DNA of 64,000 nt from Flavipsychrobacter sp. (GTDB taxonomy: Bacteria > Bacteroidota > Bacteroidia > Chitinophagales > Chitinophagaceae): the NCBI GenBank assembly GCA_024508935.1, contig JANINW010000011.1, positions 78,255 to 142,254 of the forward strand. The letters run 5' to 3'. A program made the position numbers and the translations under genes. Positions within the stretch are counted from its first letter, which is position 1; each line of letters starts with the position of its first letter. The notes under the pieces were generated by a model. It ran no database searches. It was given only the letters and a program-made list of their open reading frames with translations, and was not told the DNA's origin. Shown one piece after another: positions 30,310 through 39,897 of the stretch.

Positions 30310-30355
30310 TGTGCGTTAAAAAATCCTACAACAAACACAGCACGATTATATTACT

Positions 30356-31675
30356 ATGGGTTACGTAAAAGATAAATTCAAAGCAGTAGCTGAAGAACAG
30401 GCTAAGGAAATCAAAACCCTGATCCAGGAACATGGAGAAATGGTTTTAGACAAAGTGACAATAGCACAGGCTTACCAGGGTATGCGTGGTATTCCGGGTC
30501 TTATCACTGAAACATCATTACTGGATTCAAATGAAGGTATCCGTTTCCGTGGTTATTCTATTCCTGAACTGAGGGAAAAATTACCACATGCTGAAGGCGG
30601 AAGTGAACCATTGCCGGAAGGTTTGTTTTACCTGATGCTTACAGGCACAGTTCCTACACAGGAAGATACTGAACATATATCTGCTACATGGGCACGCCGT
30701 TCTCATGTGCCTAACCACGTATTTGACAGCATTGAAGCCTTGCCGGTTTCAACACACCCGATGACGCAATTTTGCGTGGCTGTGTTGGCTTTGCAAACTG
30801 AATCGAAATTTGCAAAAGCATACGAAGAAGGTATCAGCAAAAAAGATTACTGGGATTATGTGTATGAAGATACAATGACCCTGATAGCACGCCTGCCGCG
30901 TGTTGCGGCATATATCTATCGCCGTAAATACAAGAACGGTGAACATATTCAGCCGGATGGTATGCTGGACTGGAGTGCGAACTTTGCACACATGCTGGGT
31001 TATGATGAAGATAGCTTTAAAGAACTGATGCGCCTGTACCTGACTATTCACTCAGATCATGAAGGTGGTAATGTATCAGCCCATGCTACACACCTGGTAG
31101 GTTCTGCATTAAGCGATCCTTACCTTTCTTTTGCAGCAGGTATGACGGGCCTGGCTGGTCCTTTACACGGCCTTGCCAACCAGGAAGTAATACGCTGGAT
31201 AGAAGAACTGCAGGAAAACCTGGGTACACAGGAACCAAGCAAAGAGCAGATAGCAGAGTATATCAAGAAAACATTAAGTGAAGGTAAAGTTGTACCGGGA
31301 TATGGTCACGCGGTTTTGCGTAAAACAGATCCACGCTTTACTGCACAAATGGAATTTGCTAAAAAGCACTGCCCGGACGACCCTACGGTAAAAACAGTAT
31401 GGAATGTGTATGAAGTAGCGCCTCCAATACTGGAAGGTACCGGAAAGATTAAAAACCCATGGCCTAACGTAGATGCGCATTCAGGCTCATTGCTGAAACA
31501 CTACGGCCTGGTAGAAGAAGACTTCTATACCGTGTTGTTCGGTGTATCGCGTGCGTTGGGTGTATTGGCCAGCCTTTGTTGGGACAGGGCCCTGGGCTTT
31601 GCTATCGAACGTCCGAAGTCTATGACTACTGACTGGATAAAGAAATTTATCGCTAAGAACCAAACGGTAGCTTAA
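30356..31675 (+). CDS. gltA: Citrate (Si)-synthase, eukaryotic/mitochondrial-type
   Basis: [72 protein letters not shown]: mitochondrial-type catalytic His/His/Asp motifs. Confidence 0.93.
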   Translation: MGYVKDKFKAVAEEQAKEIKTLIQEHGEMVLDKVTIAQAYQGMRGIPGLITETSLLDSNEGIRFRGYSIPELREKLPHAEGGSEPLPEGLFYLMLTGTVPTQEDTEHISATWARRSHVPNHVFDSIEALPVSTHPMTQFCVAVLALQTESKFAKAYEEGISKKDYWDYVYEDTMTLIARLPRVAAYIYRRKYKNGEHIQPDGMLDWSANFAHMLGYDEDSFKELMRLYLTIHSDHEGGNVSAHATHLVGSALSDPYLSFAAGMTGLAGPLHGLANQEVIRWIEELQENLGTQEPSKEQIAEYIKKTLSEGKVVPGYGHAVLRKTDPRFTAQMEFAKKHCPDDPTVKTVWNVYEVAPPILEGTGKIKNPWPNVDAHSGSLLKHYGLVEEDFYTVLFGVSRALGVLASLCWDRALGFAIERPKSMTTDWIKKFIAKNQTVA

Positions 31676-31702
31676 TAAGCACAAACGTTAAAGTCAAAAT
31701 AT

Positions 31703-31731
31703 AAAAGGATGGGCTGTTGCCCGTCCTTTTT
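31703..31731 (+). terminator. Hairpin terminator
   Basis: AAAAGGATGGGC-TGTT-GCCCGTCCTTTTT. Confidence 0.82.
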
Positions 31732-31768
31732 CATTTGTGCGCAGGCAGCTTATTTTATATTAAACAGT

Positions 31769-31776
31769 TATCTTTG
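31769..31776 (+). promoter_or_regulatory. -7-like element TATCTTTG upstream of the deoxyhypusine synthase-like gene
   Basis: Matches TAnnTTTG, 39 bp before the ATG. Confidence 0.45.
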
Positions 31777-31815
31777 CGCCTCTGCTAAAATTGAAAATCC
31801 ATAAATTATATATAA

Positions 31816-32790
31816 ATGAACAAGGGTCCTGTTTCTCAGTTTATTCAACATCATTATCGCCACTTCAATGCGGCAGCGCTGGTAGATGCTGCAAAAGGGT
31901 ATGAGACCCATTTGCTGGAAGGCGGAAAAATGCTGGTATCACTGGCAGGTGCGATGAGCACTGCCGAACTGGGCATCTCTCTTGCTGAAATGATACGCCA
32001 GGGCAAAGTAGATATCATCAGCTGTACAGGTGCCAACCTGGAAGAGGATATTATGAACCTGGTAGCCCATACGCATTATAAACGCGTACCCAACTACCGC
32101 GATTTAAGTCCGAAAGAAGAATGGGAACTGCTGGAAGGTGGCTTTAACCGCGTGACCGATACCTGTATCCCTGAAGAAGAAGCATTCCGCCGAATACAGC
32201 GCCATATACACAAAATATGGAAGGATGCAGAGGATAAAGGTGAGCGTTATTTTCCGCATGAGTACATGTATAAACTGCTGCTGAGCGAAGTAATGAAACC
32301 GGACTATGAAATAGATCCTAAACATAGCTGGATGATAGCGGCAGCTGAAAAGAACCTGCCGATAGTAGTACCGGGATGGGAAGACAGCACTATGGGTAAT
32401 ATCTTTGCTTCTTACTGCATAAAAGGTGAACTGAAAGCAAGCACCATGAAGAGTGGTATTGAATACATGGTATGGCTGGCTGACTGGTATCGTAACAATT
32501 CAGCAGGTAAGGGTGTAGGCTTTTTCCAGATAGGTGGCGGTATAGCGGGCGATTTCCCGATATGTGTAGTGCCTATGATGTACCAGGACCTGGAATGGCA
32601 TGATGTACCTTTCTGGAGCTATTTCTGCCAGATAAGTGATTCTACTACGTCTTATGGTTCTTACAGTGGTGCTGTGCCTAATGAAAAAATCACCTGGGGT
32701 AAACTAGATATCAATACCCCTAAATTTATTGTAGAAAGTGACGCTACCATCGTAGCTCCCCTGATATTTGCCTACCTTTTAGGTTGGTAA
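31816..32790 (+). CDS. Deoxyhypusine synthase-like family protein
   Basis: SLAGAMSTAELGISLAEMIRQGKVDIISCTGANLEEDIMN; FFQIGGGIAGDFPICVVPMM; SGAVPNEKITWGKLDINTPKFIVESDATIVAPLIFAYLL (DHS catalytic-Lys region). Confidence 0.92.
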   Translation: MNKGPVSQFIQHHYRHFNAAALVDAAKGYETHLLEGGKMLVSLAGAMSTAELGISLAEMIRQGKVDIISCTGANLEEDIMNLVAHTHYKRVPNYRDLSPKEEWELLEGGFNRVTDTCIPEEEAFRRIQRHIHKIWKDAEDKGERYFPHEYMYKLLLSEVMKPDYEIDPKHSWMIAAAEKNLPIVVPGWEDSTMGNIFASYCIKGELKASTMKSGIEYMVWLADWYRNNSAGKGVGFFQIGGGIAGDFPICVVPMMYQDLEWHDVPFWSYFCQISDSTTSYGSYSGAVPNEKITWGKLDINTPKFIVESDATIVAPLIFAYLLGW

Positions 32791-32813
32791 TTATACGCAA
32801 TATGAATAGATAT

Positions 32814-32845
32814 AGCGCGATGGTTAGCCATCGCGCTTTTTATTT
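32814..32845. terminator. Hairpin terminator
   Basis: AGCGCGATGG-TTAG-CCATCGCGCTTTTTATTTT. Confidence 0.85.
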
Positions 32846-33061
32846 TGCCTGTTCCTTTCTTTTCTGCGGGTTTACCACCGGCATTTTATTCTTCATAGTA
32901 TCTACCTTCTCTATAGGCATTTTGTACTTGCTGGAATCTATTGGCAGTTCCTTAACGAATGGAACTACCTTACCCGTATCTATTTTCTGTCCTGCATTGT
33001 TTTGCGCTATAGCCGTTGCCATTTTAAATATCATCAACAATATACCCACTAGCTTTTTCAT
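32840..33061 (-). CDS. Small secreted hypothetical protein
   Basis: MKKLVGILLMIFKMATAIAQ signal peptide, then a Lys/Pro-rich 50-aa mature part. Confidence 0.5.
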   Translation of the reverse strand: MKKLVGILLMIFKMATAIAQNNAGQKIDTGKVVPFVKELPIDSSKYKMPIEKVDTMKNKMPVVNPQKRKEQAK

Positions 33062-33222
33062 AACTGCCCGTTTATTCTGCTTAATAGCATTAAAAAGCCA
33101 TGCCCACAGCCGGAGAAACATCGGTAATACCTTTCTTTAATACAAGCTTAACTTTAGGTATACAATACCGGGATAGAGATAACTCATAGCCATTATCCGC
33201 GTTTTCCGTGCGGTATTGGTTT

Positions 33223-34734
33223 TTACTTAATTTTTCCCAGCAAATATTCCATGCCAGTTAGTTCGGCACAGGTGGCAATGGCCGTGATGCTAACGCCGAG
33301 AACCCCATGCAGGTTCACATTCTGCCCGGTGAGTAAAAGATTGGGTATGCGGGTGCGGGTGGCAATTTGTGTTTCGGCAGGTTTGTTTATGTCCTTCAGT
33401 ATGCCGTAGAGGGAACCTGCAGGTGTGCCGGTATAGTCGCGGTAGGTAAGCGGGGTAGCAGCACTATGGCTTATAATATTACCCTTTAACTCAGGCAAGC
33501 GTGGGTATAATGTTTCCAGTAGTTTTTCTGTCTTTTCTTCCTTGAATGCTGTGTATGCTTCGCCACGGTCATGTTCATTGCCGGTTCGGTTCTCCGTGTC
33601 ATGCCATTGGGTTACTTCTTCATAATGCATATAGCACAGTGCGGATACACTTTCTGCATAACCGGGATTGGCAGCATCTTCTGTAAAGAACAGTGCGTAA
33701 TTCGCAGGCCATTGCCCAGCCCTGTACGCTGTAGCCTCCCAAACATTTCCAGACCGGTGCCAGTAAATATTATAATGCCGCATAGGAACTGTACCGGGCT
33801 TCAAAACCATATTCAGCATAAAAGAAGATATGGTTTGTGCCAGGCCGTTTATACGGTTTCGGTAGGCAGGGCGTAACATGGAGGTTTGCAGCATTCCTAG
33901 CAACACCTGGGGATGCACATTCGCTATGAATTGTTTGCCATAGAACCGCTCATGTTCCCGGTTTTCTGCATAAACAATGCTGCCATTCTCTTCCACCAGT
34001 TTAGTTACTTCGGTATTCCTGTACACAACACCGCCATGTGCCTGCAATTCCTGCCACAGAAATTTTGCTATCTGCGAGCTGCCGGGTACTATTTTATGAC
34101 TGCTGTGCATATAGCTTTCAATTACCAGGGCATGTAGGTAAAAAGGCGTACGTTCCGCTACGCCGGCGTATAGCAGGTTATTGCCGGCAAGTACGTTTTG
34201 CAATAGATTATTACCGGTAATACTTTGCAGGGTTTGGGTTAGCCCCAAACCTGCTACCGCTGCTTTTTCGTCGGCACTGCCGTTACGCAGCCTGTATAGG
34301 GGGAAATGATCGCCAATATTTTTTACAGCTTTTATATAATCTTGTAAAGCCTGTTTTTCCCCGGGGAAATAGGGCAGGAGTTGTTCTGTGAAATTATCAA
34401 AACCCTGCGCCTGTGGGTAAAGCATTTCATCGTCACCTAAAGCTATTTTATCGAAGGCGTCCCTGTCAAAAGCTTTTAGTTTAAGCTTGTCCATTATGCC
34501 TGCATAGCTGAAAATACGGTTGAGCGTATGGCCTTCCCCCAGTCCGCCTATATAATGTACGCAGCTGTCAAATACTTTTTTTTGCAGCGAAAAGGTTTGC
34601 AGGCAGCCGCCTACCTGTTTGTCTTTTTCCAGCACGCATACTTTCATGCCTTCTTTGGCAAGTATTACGCCTGACAACAGGCCACCCAGCCCGCTGCCAA
34701 CAATAACTACATCGTATGTATTAGCAGTGGACAA
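33223..34734 (-). CDS. Phytoene desaturase / retinol-saturase-like FAD-dependent oxidoreductase
   Basis: YDVVIVGSGLGGLLSGVILAKEGMKVCVLEKDKQVGGCLQTF Rossmann FAD motif; C-terminal LLTGQNVNLHGVLGVSITAIATCAEL. Confidence 0.88.
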   Translation of the reverse strand: MSTANTYDVVIVGSGLGGLLSGVILAKEGMKVCVLEKDKQVGGCLQTFSLQKKVFDSCVHYIGGLGEGHTLNRIFSYAGIMDKLKLKAFDRDAFDKIALGDDEMLYPQAQGFDNFTEQLLPYFPGEKQALQDYIKAVKNIGDHFPLYRLRNGSADEKAAVAGLGLTQTLQSITGNNLLQNVLAGNNLLYAGVAERTPFYLHALVIESYMHSSHKIVPGSSQIAKFLWQELQAHGGVVYRNTEVTKLVEENGSIVYAENREHERFYGKQFIANVHPQVLLGMLQTSMLRPAYRNRINGLAQTISSFMLNMVLKPGTVPMRHYNIYWHRSGNVWEATAYRAGQWPANYALFFTEDAANPGYAESVSALCYMHYEEVTQWHDTENRTGNEHDRGEAYTAFKEEKTEKLLETLYPRLPELKGNIISHSAATPLTYRDYTGTPAGSLYGILKDINKPAETQIATRTRIPNLLLTGQNVNLHGVLGVSITAIATCAELTGMEYLLGKIK

Positions 34735-34752
34735 GTGTTCTTGAAAATTTGA

Positions 34753-36147
34753 TTATTCGGCAGCAGCAAACATCATTTCACGAATGTCGTCCATGATGTG
34801 TTTGGCAACATTCCCCGCAGTTGTTTCGCTGGTACTTTCAGCATAGATGCGTATAATAGGCTCGGTATTAGATGTGCGCAGGTGCACCCAATCCTTGTCA
34901 AATTCTATACGCAGGCCATCTTCTGTATTGATGGGTTGCTTTTTGTATTTCTTCTTTATCTGGTCAAATATCTTTTTCACATTCACATTCTCATCCAGTT
35001 CTATTTTATTCTTCGAAATAAAATAGTCAGGATAAGTGCTGCGTAATGCTTTTGCAGATTTACCAAATTTGGCCAGGTGAGTCAGGAAAAGTGCAATGCC
35101 TATCATTGCATCGCGGCCGTAATGCAGTTCTGGTACTATCACACCACCATTGCCTTCTCCGCCTATCACTGCATTCACCTCTTTCATTTTCTTTACCACG
35201 TTCACCTCGCCAACAGCACTGGGGAAGTATTCGCCACCATGTTTTTCCGTCACATCGCGCAGGGCGCGGGTAGAGGAGAGGTTGGAAACAGTATTGCCTT
35301 TCTTATGGCCCAGTATATAATCTGCTATGGCTACCAATGTGTATTCTTCACCAAAGAGGCTGCCATCTTCGCAAACAAAGCAAAGCCTGTCTACATCAGG
35401 GTCTACAGCTATGCCCAGGTGTGCATTTTTCTTTTCTACCTCGTGGCAAAGCTCCGTAAGGTTTTCAGGAAGCGGCTCGGGGTTATGTGCAAAACGACCT
35501 GTCACTTCTTCATTTATCACGGTTACCGTTTCTACTCCAAGCGCCTTCAGCAACTGTGGTACGGCTATGGCACCGGTTGAGTTAACAGGATCAACAATTA
35601 TTTTAAAGTTTTTAGCCCTTATGGTTTCTACATCTACCAGCGGGTGCTGCAGGATAAGGTCTATATGTTTCTGTATGTATGCATCATCCAGGCTAAGCTT
35701 ACCCAGTTTATTGATCTCAGCATAGGTCGGGTCGTTCTTTTCTGCATCGTCCAGTATCCATTGCCCGTCTGCACCGCTTAAAAATTCACCGTCACTGTTC
35801 AGCAGTTTTAGTGCATTCCATTCTTTAGGATTATGGCTGGCAGTAAGGATAATACCACCCGCAGCTTTTTCCCATTTCACCGCCATCTCTACAGTAGGTG
35901 TAGTGCTCAGGCCCAGGTCCGTTACATTGAAACCCATGCCCTGCAAAGTAGACACAACCAGGTTGCGTACCATTTCGCCGGAAATGCGGCCGTCACGGCC
36001 TATAATTATTGTATTGTTATCGCCCTGCTGTTTTATCCAGGCACCGTACGATGTCGTGAATTTTACAATATCGATGGGTGTAAGCCCTTTACCGGCTTTC
36101 CCACCAATAGTTCCCCTGATTCCGGATATAGATTTGATCAATGCCAT
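34753..36147 (-). CDS. glmM: Phosphoglucosamine mutase / phosphohexomutase
   Basis: GIILTASHNPKEWNALKLLNSDGEFL active Ser; DPDVDRL metal loop; GEGNGGVI sugar loop; RTSNTEPIIRIYAE phosphate loop. Confidence 0.92.
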   Translation of the reverse strand: MALIKSISGIRGTIGGKAGKGLTPIDIVKFTTSYGAWIKQQGDNNTIIIGRDGRISGEMVRNLVVSTLQGMGFNVTDLGLSTTPTVEMAVKWEKAAGGIILTASHNPKEWNALKLLNSDGEFLSGADGQWILDDAEKNDPTYAEINKLGKLSLDDAYIQKHIDLILQHPLVDVETIRAKNFKIIVDPVNSTGAIAVPQLLKALGVETVTVINEEVTGRFAHNPEPLPENLTELCHEVEKKNAHLGIAVDPDVDRLCFVCEDGSLFGEEYTLVAIADYILGHKKGNTVSNLSSTRALRDVTEKHGGEYFPSAVGEVNVVKKMKEVNAVIGGEGNGGVIVPELHYGRDAMIGIALFLTHLAKFGKSAKALRSTYPDYFISKNKIELDENVNVKKIFDQIKKKYKKQPINTEDGLRIEFDKDWVHLRTSNTEPIIRIYAESTSETTAGNVAKHIMDDIREMMFAAAE

Positions 36148-36325
36148 AAATTCCTGTAAGAAAAATTCAAGCCGCTAAGATAAGATTTTAGCAGGCGGTT
36201 TTCAATATTTTAGTAAAAGCCGTTCAATACTTATGCGAATTTCTAACATTTATTTAGCAATCTTATATGTGTAAGGTATTTCATCTGAACCGGCGTTTTG
36301 CTTAATTTGTAGCAAATTCCCTTTT

Positions 36326-39151
36326 ATGCGATCCTTTTCCCGACTCCTGCTGCGATGCGGCTTGTGTAGCTTTATTGCACTGGCAACGCCATGTGTACCG
36401 GTACTGGCACAAGACCTGAATGCCAAACTACCTGTTGATACTAAGATAACTAAAGGCAAACTGCCTAATGGCCTTACTTATTACATAAGGCCCAATCATA
36501 AACCTGAAAAGAAAGTAGAACTACGGCTGGTAGTAAATGCAGGGTCAATACTTGAAGATAATGACCAGCAAGGGCTGGCACACTTCATGGAGCACATGAA
36601 CTTCAACGGCACTAAAAACTTCCAGAAGAATGAACTGGTGAGCTACCTCCAGTCTATAGGGGTAGAATTTGGCGCCGACCTAAATGCGTATACCAGCTTT
36701 GATGAGACGGTATATATACTGCCTATACCTACCGATAAAGAAGGCAATCTTGAAAAAGGTTTCCAGATAATAGAAGATTGGGCGCATAATGCCTTACTTA
36801 CGGATAATGATATAGATGGTGAACGTGGAGTAGTGCTGGAAGAAAGCCGCCTTGGTAAGGGTGCCGAGCAGCGTATGATGGATAAGTACCTGCCAACCTT
36901 ATTGGCCAATTCACGCTATGCTGAACGCCTGCCTATTGGTAAGGATGATATCCTGAAGAACTTCAAATACGATGTGGTACGCCGCTTTTATAAAGACTGG
37001 TACCGCCCCGACCTGCAGGCAGTAGTAGTTGTAGGTGATATTGATGTACCTACGGCTATGAAATACATCAATAAACATTTTGCAGGGCTTAAAAATCCTG
37101 CCAATGAGAAGAAGCGGTTCGCTTCAGACGTGCCGGCACGTACTAAGGCAGAAGCTATGGTACTTACCGATAAAGAAGCTACCAACTACCAGTTACAATT
37201 GATATTCCCGTCTTATAAAAAGAAAGAAGAAAAGACCCTGGGCGACTACCGGGCAAACATGGTACACACGCTGATGACCCAGATGCTGAACCGTCGCCTG
37301 AATGACCTGGCGCGCGGCAGCAACCCTCCATTCCCTTTCGCAGTAACCAGTATAGACGGCTGGGCAAGAGGGTATGAAAGCTTCAGCACCTTTACCATGT
37401 TTGGCAAGGAAGGCCCCGAAAAAGCATTGAATGCACTTACCGCAGAACTGGTACGTGCTAAAAAGTATGGGTTCAACGCCGGCGAAATGGAACTGACCAA
37501 AAAGGAAATGCTGAGCGGTATAGAAAAAATATATAATGAACGCAATACAACCGAAAGTGGTAATATGGTGGACGAGTACATCCGAAACTTCCTTACCGAT
37601 GAACCAATTCCCGGTATTGAAAATGAATACAGCTATTACCAGCAATTGCTGCCGGGTATAAGCCTCGAAGAAGTGAACAATTTTGCCAAAGAGGCCATGG
37701 CCAGCAATAATATTTTCTCCCTGGTAACAGGTCCTGATAAGGCAGATGTAAAGCTGCCTACCAGTGCAGAGCTGGTGTTACTGACCCAAAAGGGTATGCA
37801 GCAGGATGTGAAGCCTATGGAGGAAAAGCAAGTAGCCAGCAGCATTATGGATTTCAAACCTAATGCAGGCAAAGTTGTATCTAAAACCGAAGAGAAAGAC
37901 CTGGGGGCTACAACTTATACGTTGAGCAATGGTATTAAGGTAACCGTTAAGAGCACTGATTTTAAAAGCGATGAAATAGTGCTGAGAGGCCTGAAGAAAG
38001 GTGGTACCAATAACTATGGTATAGAAGATAAATATTCGGCCCAATATGCCCCGGCTGTTATTAGCGCCATGGGTGCAGCAAATTTTACGCCTACCGACCT
38101 GGAGAAAGTAATTGCCGGTAAAAATATAAAAGCAAGCGCCAGCTTTACAGGCATACAGAATAATGTATCGGCCAGCAGCAGTGTAAAAGACCTGGAAAGT
38201 ATGTTCCAGTTATTATACCTGAAGCTGATGCACCCCCGTACGGATGAGGCCCTGTTTAATGCATACAAAGAAAAACAGATAACCCAGTTGCAGTTTTTGA
38301 CGGCCAACCCGCAATTAGGTTTTGTAGATACATTGTTCAGTGTACTGTATAATAACAATCCGTTGGCGCCTTCTCCATTACCTAAACCAGAGCATTACAA
38401 TGCCATTAAACTGGACCGCGCAATGGATATTTACCGCAATGAATTTGGTACTGCCGATGGTTATCAGTTTTTTATAGTGGGCAATGTATCGCAGGACGCC
38501 ATTGTGCCGCTTATCGAAACTTACCTGGGCAGCATACCAGCTTCCAACCGTACGCCTATGTTCAGGGACAATGGTGTAAGGCCGGTGAATGGTGAACACA
38601 AACTGACCGTGAAAAAGGGCACAGAGAAACAAAGCCTGATATTCGGCATGTATGATGGTGAAGTGGCCTATTCTGAAGACCTGGCTTTGAAGATACAGGC
38701 TGTATCGGAAGTGCTTAATATAAAAGTAACAGAAGACCTGCGGGAGAAACTAAGCGGTATCTATGGCGGCGGATATTTTGCCAATATCTCTCAATATCCT
38801 TATTCTCACTATTCAGTAGGTGTACAGTTGCCTTGCGGCCCTGAGAATGTAGATAAGCTGCTGGATGCCTCTGATAATATTGTGAAAAATCTGGTAGCCA
38901 AAGGACCTGAAGCCAAGGACCTGGAGAAAGTGAAAAATCAATGGCATGAGCAGCACCGCGATAAAATGAAAGAAAACGGCTATTGGAGCTCGCAGCTGGA
39001 GCAGATACTGTTTTGGGGTAAGGACAGGAAACACATGCTGGAATATGATAAATGGGTAAATCAACTTACGGCTAAAGACATACAGCAAACAACAAAGATG
39101 CTGTTCGATGGCAAGAATAAATTCATGGCTGTTTTATATCCCGAGTCTTAA
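36326..39151 (+). CDS. M16 family metallopeptidase (insulinase-like, two-domain), exported
   Basis: GLAHFMEHMNFNGTKNF (HxxEH zinc motif), GVVLEESRLGKG; second M16-like half; N-terminal signal. Confidence 0.95.
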   Translation: MRSFSRLLLRCGLCSFIALATPCVPVLAQDLNAKLPVDTKITKGKLPNGLTYYIRPNHKPEKKVELRLVVNAGSILEDNDQQGLAHFMEHMNFNGTKNFQKNELVSYLQSIGVEFGADLNAYTSFDETVYILPIPTDKEGNLEKGFQIIEDWAHNALLTDNDIDGERGVVLEESRLGKGAEQRMMDKYLPTLLANSRYAERLPIGKDDILKNFKYDVVRRFYKDWYRPDLQAVVVVGDIDVPTAMKYINKHFAGLKNPANEKKRFASDVPARTKAEAMVLTDKEATNYQLQLIFPSYKKKEEKTLGDYRANMVHTLMTQMLNRRLNDLARGSNPPFPFAVTSIDGWARGYESFSTFTMFGKEGPEKALNALTAELVRAKKYGFNAGEMELTKKEMLSGIEKIYNERNTTESGNMVDEYIRNFLTDEPIPGIENEYSYYQQLLPGISLEEVNNFAKEAMASNNIFSLVTGPDKADVKLPTSAELVLLTQKGMQQDVKPMEEKQVASSIMDFKPNAGKVVSKTEEKDLGATTYTLSNGIKVTVKSTDFKSDEIVLRGLKKGGTNNYGIEDKYSAQYAPAVISAMGAANFTPTDLEKVIAGKNIKASASFTGIQNNVSASSSVKDLESMFQLLYLKLMHPRTDEALFNAYKEKQITQLQFLTANPQLGFVDTLFSVLYNNNPLAPSPLPKPEHYNAIKLDRAMDIYRNEFGTADGYQFFIVGNVSQDAIVPLIETYLGSIPASNRTPMFRDNGVRPVNGEHKLTVKKGTEKQSLIFGMYDGEVAYSEDLALKIQAVSEVLNIKVTEDLREKLSGIYGGGYFANISQYPYSHYSVGVQLPCGPENVDKLLDASDNIVKNLVAKGPEAKDLEKVKNQWHEQHRDKMKENGYWSSQLEQILFWGKDRKHMLEYDKWVNQLTAKDIQQTTKMLFDGKNKFMAVLYPES

Positions 39152-39170
39152 GATTAATAATTATTACCGG

Positions 39171-39194
39171 AAGGGCGCCTATCAGGCGCCCTTT
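39171..39194 (+). terminator. Hairpin terminator
   Basis: AAGGGCGCCT-ATC-AGGCGCCCTTTT. Confidence 0.82.
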
Positions 39195-39278
39195 TGCATT
39201 TATCGGCACTAACAAAATATTAACTTAGTAGGCATAGTACCGGCAGCCGCTTTGTGCGTCTTATAATAAAGCATTGAA

Positions 39279-39893
39279 GTGGCAGCGGTTGTTATCTTTA
39301 ATCCCGTAGACCTGGCAACAACAGAGAATTATATGGCGGACAGCCACTTAATGTATAAAGATGATTCGGCATCATTTGGCAATGTTTTTAAAACTTGTTT
39401 TAAAAGCCTGTATATCTATGCCCATTCTATACTAAAGGACGAGGTAATGGCTGAAGAAGTAGTGCAGCAGGTATTTTGCAAGCTGTGGGAGAAGAAGGAA
39501 CAGCTAGAAGTGCAGACATCTATAAAATCTTACCTCTACCGGGCTGTGCATAATGAAAGCATTAATTACCTGCGCAGGATGAAGGTGCGGACCGATTATA
39601 AGCAGCAGGTATTAAAGACAACAGCCGAAGGGGCAGAGCATACAGATAGGGTGGAGTTGAAAGAATTGCAACAAAAAATAGACATAGCGCTTGGCGACCT
39701 GCCGGAACAGTGCCGTACCATATTCCAGCTAAGCCGCTATGAAGAACTGAACTACCGCGAAATTGCCGATAGGCTGGATATATCTGTTAGTACTGTAAAA
39801 AACCAGGTAGGTAAAGCACTACGAATATTGCGCGGGCGCCTGGCAGATTATTTACCGGCGATGGCCTTTTTAATTGTTTACCTGAAAAATTGA
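39279..39893 (+). CDS. ECF RNA polymerase sigma-70 factor (Bacteroidetes expansion type)
   Basis: SIKSYLYRAVHNESINYLRRMK; LPEQCRTIFQLSRYEELNYREIADRLDISVSTVKNQVGKALRILR. Start may be ATG 39333. Confidence 0.93.
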   Translation: MAAVVIFNPVDLATTENYMADSHLMYKDDSASFGNVFKTCFKSLYIYAHSILKDEVMAEEVVQQVFCKLWEKKEQLEVQTSIKSYLYRAVHNESINYLRRMKVRTDYKQQVLKTTAEGAEHTDRVELKELQQKIDIALGDLPEQCRTIFQLSRYEELNYREIADRLDISVSTVKNQVGKALRILRGRLADYLPAMAFLIVYLKN

Positions 39894-39897
39894 TATT

